From: Bolinopsis microptera
Taxonomy: Eukaryota; Ctenophora; Tentaculata; Lobata; Bolinopsidae
Reading direction: 5' to 3'
NCBI RefSeq assembly: GCF_026151205.1
Contig: NC_087076.1
Span: forward strand, 17,145,919-17,209,918
DNA length: 64,000 bases
Part shown: piece after piece, positions 43,101-53,760 of the stretch
Layout: every line of letters begins with the position of its first letter
Numbering within the stretch: position 1 is the stretch's first letter
Translations under genes and position numbers: made by a program
The notes under the pieces: generated by a model
Databases searched by the model: none
Told to the model about the DNA's origin: nothing
The model's input: the letters and a program-made list of their open reading frames with translations, nothing else

Positions 43101-46100
43101 GATGATCATACGAATGGCCTGCTGCCCGATGATAAGTTAACCTTATTTTGCGAGGTAAGCATTTAGGAAATAGGAAATCGATTTTACATCCGATCAGGAC
43201 TTATCTGTTTACGTAATTTAATATTGTGAACTTTTAAGTTATTTTTTATACCTCAAACTTGAAGATTGGACAATGAATTCTGCAGAATTTTTAGTACCTA
43301 CATTATAGACTCCATAGTCCTTGTACTACGTCATATTATATTCAAAGTTGACATGCTCTTGAGGACAAAACAATTAATCTGGGCCGTATTCCGTCCAATA
43401 TAAGATTAAGTGATGGCCAGTACACGATACTTCAGAGCCATGTTGCCACGCTTGCTTTGGCATTGCTTCATGACCATGTCTGAAAATTATTTGAGTTCAC
43501 TGCAGCTCCAACGGGTTTAATGGTACAAAAATTCAGCAGTAATTTCTTGATAGAATGATCAAAATATGTTGGTACAGATTCACGAAGTAAAGAAATTACT
43601 TCCCCGCTCTATTAATAGTTGTAAACGCCCAATTTAAGAGTGCTGATTCAGCTAATAAGATTGTAGTTATACTAACTTTGCTCGTTTTGTCAGGTGAACG
43701 TCGTGGCAGACTCAGTGAACATCTTCGGCCAGAGCAATCACCGGTCGCTGAATGTCCCGAAATGTAACCTCAGGTAAATGAAACTTCATGTTTATAAAAT
43801 GTTTATTAAGTGTTTATTTAGTTAAACCGCTTGAGCAGCAGGAGAGAGAGAGCTCTTCCCTTCGTTTTCCACGGCAATATAAGATGTGGGGCCGAGCTAT
43901 ATGTCCCATTATAAGGCAATTATGGTGGGTATAATGTGGAGCAAGATGGAGTGACCCTCCTATATATTATAAGTTACAGTTATTAGCTTCACCGCTATTG
44001 TCTGAGTTGCTAAGTGGAACTCGTATACGCGACGTTAAACAGTTAGCGTGGTATATTACATAATATATTTATATTGTATGGGAACATTTCAGTCGTCCTC
44101 AGGCAACTTATTTAACAAAACAATTATCGTTACATGATGATAAGTACACCTTGGTACAACGAAGGGAGTTGAATACTCCTTGTATTTATATTCTGTTTCT
44201 TTCCACATTGTGGTTATGCTGGTGCGGGTGTTAACTGCATATTTTATGTACTACTTGACATCAACCAATCAGCAATAACCGATCGAAACAAATGAAATTG
44301 TACCTCAACACCAATATAACCTCCCCGCCAGTATTTAGATATATTGATCGGTATCATGATCAGGTTTTTATGTTTCTGATTGAGTTCTGAATCTGAAATA
44401 AGCTCTCTTAATGTGAACTAAGTGAAATGTACACAGTCTCTCCTAACACATATTCAGTTCGCTACATCTGGTGTCTGGTAATCTTGTTAAAGAGCTCTCA
44501 TTTCTCAACTTGTAAGAAAAGAAACCTACGTTATTATTGGTTTCTCATAAAGAAATCTTTTTAGATCTGAGACAACAAAAAGCTTTCTACTCGCTGTGTT
44601 AAAACAGCTCTATAGTCTATAATGTGTAAAAACTAGCTGAAACATGGCAAGTCGTACACACTTATCCTGTACAAAATAGAGTACATAATATTTAGTAACT
44701 ATGTTCACGCGGGTGATATTAAAATATATGGAGTGTAAGAGAGCTGAGTGGTGGGAGGTAACGCACAATGTGTCTTCAAGTATAGAGATTTTTTGTAAAG
44801 GAGTAGTTTTTATCCTGGCTCATCGTCAGTCCCTTCATATCGATAACGATCCAGTAGTTCACAATGAGGCACGAAGATAAATGGTTAGAATTACGTTATT
44901 CTAAGTTTTGAATTTAAATCGGGAGGGTTGTTAGGTGTTACGACAACATTATTATTGCAGGTAACAAGTAACGTGTTTTGATTGACGCAAGTTGAGCTCA
45001 AAGTTATCCCACCGACTCGCAAAATCATCTTAATCTTTAAATTCCAGTTGCTATTACAATATGTTTAACTACATCAAATCGTAAAACAACTTTAAACTAC
45101 GTAGAATATTCTTAATGTTACTGTGTAGCAGTACCACGTTATAAAATGAATGGATTGGACCCTTTATCATTATCTCTCATTCTTTAGATATGCATTAATC
45201 GAGCTGGATATAATTGAAATTACATTTAATACCAATGTCCAATAAGTCTGTACATTCTCAAAGAAGTTACCAAAAAATCGTTTAAGATGTAGAGAAAATA
45301 TAAAGTTATTCGATAAAATTTTATAGTTGATAAAGACATTTAAATGATGCGGGTTGTAGGTAAAGATCTGAGATCAGTATATAAATTTACTTATTACTTG
45401 AGTGTATTTAAAGCTTACAAGAAGCCTCAATTTAAGTTCAAAATATTTTCTCGTCCGTTGCTCTCTAAAGTACTGAGAATAAAACGTTTTATTATTTGGA
45501 AAGATTAGTATAATTATTTTTCACTTTCTCTTCAAACGATACGTTATAACTTACTATATATGTATTATATAACTGTGATATATAATATGTTTAAAAGTAC
45601 CTGAAACTCAGTAATGAATAATTCAATAGTTATAAATTTTGTACGGCACTATTTCGAATATCGATTATCGATACATATTCATGGAGTCCGTTATTATATA
45701 AGGAACTTTACAAAGATGCTGTAAAGGATGAAGCGAGTAAAATCATGAGAATAGAGACTGTTAGCAGTACACACTACTATGGATAAATTTAAAGAATATC
45801 AAAGATTATCTTTGATTCGTAGGAATTAAGCGCGAAATCAGGAGGAAGTTAAAATACTTTAATAATGAAATGAAATCCTCTCAGTGCTGATTTAGCATCA
45901 CTTCTGTCAAGTGGCAGCTTTGCGGACGTCACGTTAGAGATTGAGAGTCAGGAGTTCCAAGCTCACAGAGCAATCCTGGCTGCCAGGTCGCCCGTCTTCT
46001 CGGCCATGTTCCAACATGCCATGGAGGAACAAAAAAACGTAAGTATTTTTGCTGTTTGGTTTGTATGGATATTACCGAGTAGCGTGTACGTGGCACAACA

Positions 46101-49100
46101 CTGCACACTGCACATATTATGTAATATTACATCAATTAGTTATATTGCATTGATGTGAAAAAGTTGGTTCTATCCTATATTATTACTCTATTGTTTGGTT
46201 TTATTCTATTATTATTCTTTTGTTTGGCTAATAAAAATGCAAACTTTTTAATTTTCAATATTGCCAAGTGCCATATACTCGCCTTGCAGTCAGTAATAAA
46301 GCAGATTCATTGTGTGATTATTAACAGTATTTAGAAACATCATAATAATAACTTATAAACTATTCAATTAGGTATAAGTGTTTTGATTTTTTAAATCAAG
46401 CTCAAAATGAATATAATCAATATTTTAACAGCAATTTAAAAACCTTGCTGAAATATCTCTATTTTTAATCTATGTTAACTTCTCAGGGCCGCGTGGAAAT
46501 AAAAGACTTATCACCAGAAATCTTTGGTGAGATGCTGGAGTACATATACACGGGCAGATCACCTAACTTAGAACGATTAGCCAACTCTCTTTTATCCGCT
46601 GCAGATAAGGTAATTATCATGCCTAAATTCACTTTAAAATGTAATTTAATCTATATTAAATTTAATTTAGAGGTAGTTTAAATTGTTTAAGGAGCTGGTT
46701 GTGGTACTACAGTGTTATTGTGGAGTATCCTTCTCCCGCTAATCCTAATGTATTCATATAGCAGACTTGATAACCTCGTTTTAAACTGGCCAGCTGAACA
46801 ATGAACATGTATGAGATTCTCAGTCACGTGACAAGGCACGTGGCAGCTGTCTGTCCTGACAGCAGATATATAATAATATCTAGTAGTGATGATGACAATG
46901 ACATAGGGACTCAACATTTGAGTTTGTAGTTCTACTCAACATTGCAGTGTGTGTGTGTGTGTATATAAAGTGAGACATGATACATATGAAACGTGCCAGA
47001 TACCACAGCCACCGTTCCACGCTCTTTGACGATTAATCACTTCAACCGTTATTTGAGAAGCTGACGGTGTGGTCCTATCTAAATGAGTTATTGAGAATGT
47101 GCATTACTGCGTCAATAAATAGCACAGAAATACTTGCGTTACATTATAATCATAACCCTTGACATTTCAATCAATTTAACCTTTAGTGCACGGTTGCTTT
47201 AACCGTTGAATAAACGAATTTAATATGGATTATCAATGGTCACCCGTCACATCACACATATTATGAGAGTATGTGTTAGAGTGTGGCACAGCGAGCGTGC
47301 TCATCTGTCTCTCAATGTGAGTGTAAGCTGCTCAAGAGCATCCTCTCGTACTTCATGGTAAATTCACGGTGATATTATGTAGCTCTAAGCCACATGAGTG
47401 GTAGTTCTGAGTCGGGTAACATTTTAAGAAACGTTTCATTTCTGGCTGATTTGCTGAGGAGAAACATCGTCAATTATTCCAGTTATTCTGATTATTTTAA
47501 TTATTTGGCAGTCAGACAAAACCATCATCGGACAGTGAAAGTTGGTGTAACTTGACATGTCGTCAGGTGCAGTGTTAGTCAGACACTGCCAGTGAAAATA
47601 TGTACCTGACCTATCACACTTGACCGTCCTTACCGGAAATATTATTTAACATGCCGTGTCGTGCTCCTGACTTCATATTATAAGATAATATTATAAGATT
47701 ATAAATATAACAAATATTTAAATAAGGTGCATGTTTTTGAATCTATAAATAAAATTGCATTTGGAAGATTAATTGAACTTTTGAAATTTGTATCGGAAAT
47801 GAAAGAAAAGAAAAACACTTCGCGTTGATCGAATAAAAACTAATGATGTTGGATTTACAAAGACGGACATGTATTATATATATGATATTTCTACCTTATT
47901 TCATGAAAACATGTTACCATGCCCCCGCCCCCAATGCCCTGTTTACCTACTTTAAAAACGTATCTTCAAAGGGTTCACAAAAAGCCCACATCTGATATGT
48001 AGTAAAAGAAACCTGCACATCCTTTCTGATATTCACATATTATATTTATATATCCTAGGCGACATTTCTCCCATTTTAAACAACAAGCTCCAGCTGTCTT
48101 GAACGTGAATTGTGAAACAATGACTAGCTGAGTAGCTGAGCTTGGGTCATGGGTCACACGTACAATAGTTTTTAGTGAGTCACTTCCGACATGTTTCAGT
48201 AGTTGCCGGTACCATAGTCTACAGGTACCAGTAATATAACACATTGTAATTTGTATGTAATGTCATCATTGATGAGCTAAGTATTAGAAAGACAGATCTA
48301 AATGGTCATATCACTTAGAAGTGCCATCTATAATCATAGTCATATCACTGATACCCTCACTCGTAGGTACTTTATAAGAAAGCATACTCATCCTAAAGGA
48401 AAATTCCAGTAGCTACTAGTATGTACCAGTAGTTATCAACAGCTAGCTGTACTATAATTAACCGGTACCTACTACCGGTACCTACTATCGGTACCTACTA
48501 CCGGTACCTACTACCGGTACCTACTATCGGTACCTACTACCGGTACCTACTACCGGTACCTACTACCGGTACCTACTACCGGTACCTACTACCGGTACCT
48601 ACTACCGGTACCTACTATCGGTACCTACTACCGGTACCTACTACCGGTACCTACTATCGGTACCTACTACCGGTACCTACTACCGGTACCTACTACCGGT
48701 ACCTACTACCGGTACCTACTACCGGTACCTACTACCGGTACCTACTACCGGTACCTACTACCGGTACCTACTACCGGTACCTACTACCGGTACCTACTAC
48801 CGGTACCTACTACCGGTACCTACTAACCACCACACCCCCTTCAGTACCAGTTAGAGCGGTTAAAGCTGATGTGCGAGGAAGCGCTTTGTTCCAACCTGAC
48901 AGTAGAGAACGCGGCGGACACTCTGATATTAGCGGACCTGCACAGCGCTGAGCATCTAAAGGAGATGTGCATCAACTTTATTAATAGGTATGAAGTAAGG
49001 GAGTGATGTTATACTGACGTTATCTGGGTGGATTAGGGCTGGTGGAATGAGGGGCAGTGGTTTTATAGTTTCCAAGAAATTACCTAGCATCACACCTTTG

Positions 49101-51966
49101 TAGTCTATTAAGTTATCGTAATGTTTTATACTTTGATGTTATATGTTTGGGGCTAATGATTTGCTATGGCTAATAATTTTAATTTCGTGATACTTTTATA
49201 AATACCCTTTAGGTTTCCTCGTGTATCAATTTACAACTTCTCGAATTAACTTGAGTGAAGTTAGAAAGAAAGTTACACTCGAATTATCGTAGCGGTTGTC
49301 TTCTGAACTTATTGAATGAATTATTCATAAACTTAAAAATATCAAAAACAATATTTACAAGTAGCCCCTAAATTTCTCGGAAATTTATCTCAACAATGCT
49401 TGATAATTATTGCCTCGAATAATTATTTTTGAATCTACAATGCTGCTGCTTAATTCTAGATGTGCATACTGTGCAACGTTGCCATACACGATACACACAA
49501 AGGATACGCATGGCTGCAAGGGCTAACCTCGGGCAATTGTTATTACTTATTGTGAAATATATTGATTTATTCGTCTTAAATATTCTAAAAAATTCATTAT
49601 ATATTGTCTCTTGCCGGTATGTTTACCCTCCCGTTAACCATCAACATTAATATTACTTACATACTACTGATTTTCTTCCATCGTTCTGATCGACTGGAAA
49701 ATATTAATGTCAGTTAGGATATAAAACAGATCAGAACATTATAATGCAACTGAATAACTGCTTACTTTCTTAAAACAACAAGCAATTAACATCTTGACAT
49801 GGAACATTCTGGTGAACCCCACTTAACACGTGACATTGTTTCAGTCACGTGAGCGAAGTAATGGACACTCCCGGCTGGACGGTTCTGTGTTCACACTCCC
49901 ATCTCCTAGCTGAGGCTTTCAAAGCTCTGGCAGCCATACAGGCTCCTCACATGTCCATGCTAATGCCCCCTAACAAAAAGAGGAAAAAACTGGGTGAGTT
50001 AACATCTTGGTGTATAATATATTAATCAATTTTGAGATATTCTTTATGTCAACAGTGTGGTGTGATATTTGTCTGTGTCTGTGTGTTCAGTATATAATCT
50101 TGAGGTGAAACATATGTTGACACAATGTTGACCTACGCACAAGTATTGTAACGCTCGTTGACAAAAGCAAGTGCCAGCCACTGCGTCATATCAAACTTGA
50201 TTGATCTCCCACTACGATTAAAGCGCCACCACTCCCTCCCTCGATAAAACAGCTGTGCATCTCATTTGATATATATTGACAGTCCAATAATGGACTTGTG
50301 TGAGATGATTAGCCATCAAACGCTTCCAGAGATCCTTTCCCAAGTGCATGTAATACATTAGTCCTAAGATGAAATGCAATATAATGTATAATATCACTAC
50401 ATAATGGTTGTAAGTACCGCCGAAAACGCTCATAAATACACTGAAAATACATTTTCTCCGCATGAATCGTACAAGTACACATCCTCCCTTTGTTTGTAGG
50501 AGAGTGTTCCATCGTATCAAATTTATTCAATAGCATAGTGGTTAACATTTACTGTGCCGATAAAAATGTTTACGGACATTATGTAATTCATGTCATTATA
50601 TCCACTTATCCGTGATTTGGGCCGGCCTATTTACTCTACGAATGTACACTGATCTTAAGCTTCGAGCGTATGACTAATTTATTAGGCCCTCAGTGCTCCT
50701 ACGGAACGAAATGGTAGAATAATAAGGACAGTATACGTTAGGTAACACTAACGTTAGGTAACACCTTCGTAGATAAAACGAAACAGTTTATTAAGCGGGG
50801 TCAGCCCGAAATTTGTAAAACTTTATTCCTAAAAAGCAGGGCACCTGATCAAACTTTTGAGGGGTTGTGACCTGGAACTTCCGCCGGTGCCATCATGGAA
50901 GCCATGCCCACTTTTGACTTAAAAATGAAAAATCCCACAGCTCCACAGCATTCGTATTGCATGAGAGCGCAATCAAATTATAAACCATATTTTATGTGAG
51001 CAAAACTTTGGCCCTCCTAGACCCTTTCCCCTCTAAACTCAACGCAATATAGCTATTGTGTAGAAATAACAGCAAGCTTTTCGAAACCCCTTCCCCCAAG
51101 TCGGCTTACATATTATGTGACCGATTCCAGGCATTTTTGGGCGTAAGATTTGCGTTCTTTTCTTTTGGGTACTGGTGGTTGGTCATGGGCCACACAAACT
51201 CAATATTTCGATCACGGGTAAAAATCAGACCCCCTTTACGTGTACCGACCTTGGCGCAATAACCATATTGAGACGTTGATGCTAAAATTAGAATATCTTG
51301 ACTCATCCTGAATGTACTTCTATATCCAAAGGTACTGTGGCGATTAGTGATGATGGGACAATATCGCGACCTATTAGCACTGGTGACCAGTGACTGGTCA
51401 AAGGTCCCACCTAAAATGACGTCGCCTGACCATGCGGAATGGGGACCGTTCAATTTAATTTAATTTCGTTCGTTTTGCTACCATGTTATGTCATTTAGAC
51501 CTGTCATTAATTCTTTATAATGGGTTTCCTAATATTATGGCATTAGGAAGTCTACATGAGGTTCCGCTTTTGGTAACAGATAGAAGTAAACGTAATTGTG
51601 AATCAGCTTTTGTGTATCTTCTACGGGTCAGATAATTTTATGAATGGGTTATCGTTTGCGATACTTTTCGAATGATATCATTTTATAATTATCTCCCGTT
51701 TTAATAAACGGCCTGTCCTAAAAAATATTGTCATTTCTATTCAATCTGCGCGGCGCATGCCGCGCACTTTTAAAGCACTGTTGTTAGCATTTTACTGAAA
51801 ATAAAATGCTGTAAAAAGCAAGCAAAAATAAGCAGCATCCATAATACGCGCGCCTCAATTGAACCATGCGTGTTTTGTCTAGTCCTGTCTTCTGCATGAT
51901 CTAAATTTCTGTTTTAATACGCTAAACAAATTCAAATAACTTTGTACATTTTATGTTTCAGGTTGA
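37124..51966 (+). CDS. SPOP: SPOP orthologue (MATH-BTB CUL3 adaptor), 10 exons, 383 aa
   Basis: Exons: 37124-37222, 38636-38751, 42526-42677, 43024-43154, 43694-43773, 45885-46038, 46487-46609, 48845-48987, 49845-49993 and 51962-51966. All borders are GT-AG with matching phases. The MATH domain (about 34-166) keeps the substrate-pocket residues known in human SPOP: the Tyr in SKDYLSLY, the Phe in KFKFSIL, the Tyr in QRAYRF, and the Trp and Phe in GKDWGFKKF. The BTB (about 195-310) includes [30 protein letters not shown] and [14 protein letters not shown]. The 3-box/BACK region follows ([17 protein letters not shown]), with a basic tail (NKKRKK). SPOP recruits substrates to CUL3-RBX1 and forms higher-order oligomers in nuclear speckles. 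The stop is probably split over the last intron (CTG-G + GT-TGA); this final exon is less certain than the rest. Confidence 0.95.
40158..40757. repeat. Minisatellite, 28-bp unit with 36-bp variants, about 20 copies
   Basis: Unit GTGACCTGGTTTTATGCCCT + AAGTACAT. Several units carry an extra AGAGCCTA (36 bp), giving an irregular higher-order pattern. It lies in SPOP intron 2 (38752-42525), far from both splice sites. Confidence 0.95.
46948..46964. repeat. GT microsatellite in SPOP intron 7
   Basis: Short (GT)n run in the 2.2-kb intron 7. Confidence 0.8.
48461..48826. repeat. 13-bp minisatellite abutting the SPOP exon 8 acceptor, about 28 copies
   Basis: Unit CCGGTACCTACTA, highly homogeneous, with a few TCGG variants. 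It ends 18 bp before exon 8 (48845). The last unit departs from the consensus and reads TACTAAC, a perfect branch-point motif with its adenosine at 48826, followed by a C-rich tract and CAG. Confidence 0.95.
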
Positions 51967-52720
51967 CGCTAAATGGAAAGGAATATTTATTTCCGTGATA
52001 AGACAAGGTTGGAGCGAAAAAGCAGTTGGTCGTGGAAACGGCGATACGACATGCGTGCTATCCAATAAGCAATTGACAGGCTCACTAATCGTCAAGCTGA
52101 CAAATCTATTTATTGAACTGTTGAAGAACAACCGTGTCTATAAGTTTGAATTCAGTGTAGAATGTTTCGAGACGGTTAATTTGTCGAAGTTTTGACTTAA
52201 ATTTACAGCAATTGGCCGGATGCTTGCGGTCGCTGTCATACTTATCATTAACTGTCATATTGTGTTACGGGGAATAATTTGTCGATTATTTTAATCTTAA
52301 ATTATCGGGGGACAAGGCGAGGAAGAGTTCGTCATTATGAAGTTGGCAATGAGTTCGAGTTATTTGATTGAGTGGATCTCAGATTTAGTTAAGTAATATC
52401 TGATATGACTGTGTTCCGACCTTTTCCATTTCATGTCACATTGACTTGATACCAGGTCAAGATCATGCATTTCTGCTCTGAAATCACAATTGTAACAAAT
52501 GTTATTAGGGCTACATGACAACGAATAACACTACGGATTCAATGTTGTTAAACTTGAAGCGACCGTTACGTTAGATTAGTTACAGAACTGATTAGATGGT
52601 GTCTTTTATCAAGTCGTTATCCTTCAATTTAATTAGGTCGTGTGCCACGAGACGGAGATGTAACACGAGTTAATGTGTTACATACTCTGAGAAAACATAA
52701 ATAAATCAAACATCTTTGAT
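51967..52720 (+). other. Probable SPOP 3' UTR
   Basis: Follows the putative terminal acceptor (TTATGTTTCAG at 51961). AATAAA lies at 52699-52704. The frame at 51962-52195 is open for about 80 codons but does not join SPOP in phase, so I treat it as UTR. Confidence 0.45.
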
Positions 52721-52937
52721 CTTTGTAATCTTTAGACTTTATTTTGTTACGCTGCTATCAGTATCTTAAAAGGAATGTAATATTGCCCTAAATTGGGGAC
52801 CGTTAGAATGATGCACACCTTTTTATTGCCAGCCTAGATTTTTATTGGGTGGGTTAAGAAGGGGCTGTCTGATATCACCATAAAATGTGTTGTAGTATTT
52901 AAAATAAAACTAATAATTCACTTGTTACACCTTTTCT

Positions 52938-52943
52938 TTTATT
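52938..52943 (-). promoter_or_regulatory. Possible polyadenylation signal of the 91-aa gene
   Basis: TTTATT on the plus strand is AATAAA for the minus-strand gene ending at 53329. It lies about 235 bp from the SPOP AATAAA, so the two genes converge. Confidence 0.35.
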
Positions 52944-53328
52944 GAAATGGGTCATATTAACATTCACATGCTAAAATAGCTATTTAAAAACGGCGCGTGA
53001 TGATTGTAACCATGGATTTGAAACAACTCTGATCTCGAGTACGAGTGTACCAGCTTCACGGATCACTGTTCCATTCATTAAATTACCCACTTTTCCTGTT
53101 GGTAATAAGATCAAGTATCGAGATTCTACTGTGGTCGTGGAGACTCCAAACGATAACTCTAGATTAATTCATCAGGATCACTGAAAGTATGTCACGTCAG
53201 CGGAGAACCCATTTTGAATGAGCAAAGTCGGAAATGTTCGTGCGTTACCATCAGATAGCATGAAACCAAGTATTGATTTAGTGTCTTCAGTAGTCCCACA
53301 TGAAGCACTTCATGGTCATCACTCATCC

Positions 53329-53760
53329 TCAAGCCTCTAGTGCGGGCGGGTAAACACTGGCGGAAATGTCCATTCCGGGTGGAAGGGTGAAGTGCTGCGT
53401 TACCTTTCCGTTCGTTTTCCCTTCCCCATCTCCAGCTCTACTTTGCTGCAGTAATCTGTACCTCTCCGATTTTTCTCTGATGTTCGCCACAATCATCACT
53501 GAAAACAAGATTTACTGTTTTACAGCAATAATGTTGGGTGAATAAATGGTTATCGCAAGGCTTTGCATCTTTGCCTTGGAGGCAGGAAAAATTGCTGTGA
53601 CCCGTTTAAAAGTCGTTTATAATGCTTATGGTCTGAAGATGGCACACTACTCACCTATGATAAGAGTTACTAGAAAGAAAAGTATAGTTCCAGGTAGAAT
53701 CCACTTCTTTGGCTCATAGGGAAACGGTTCGAACAGTTCAAAAGTTTCCGAGTCCGGCAT
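53329..53760 (-). CDS. Small single-pass membrane protein, 2 exons, 91 aa
   Basis: Exon 1 is 53760-53655 and exon 2 is 53498-53329, joined by a 156-bp intron with strong sites (ATAG|GTGAGT and TTTTCAG). 276 nt gives 91 codons plus stop. The protein starts MPDSETFELFEPFPYEPKKW, followed by a hydrophobic segment at about residues 21-40 (ILPGTILFFLVTLIIVMIV). Next come a basic juxtamembrane NIREKSERYRLLQQSR and a Gly/Thr tail ending PPALEA. The acidic N-terminus and positive charges after the membrane segment suggest an Nout-Cin topology. I do not recognise a family; it resembles small integral membrane (SMIM-type) proteins only in layout. Each exon is short, so ORF-length filters would miss it. 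It is convergent with SPOP. Confidence 0.65.

Noticed and set aside
51106-51453. 115-codon minus-strand ORF in SPOP intron 9
   Set aside because: No motifs, no splice context, and antisense within an intron. It may be a TE scrap, but nothing supports a gene.
51953-52195. 80-codon plus-strand ORF after the last SPOP acceptor
   Set aside because: Splicing from SPOP exon 9 enters a different frame with an immediate TGA, and no motif is visible. Treated as 3' UTR.
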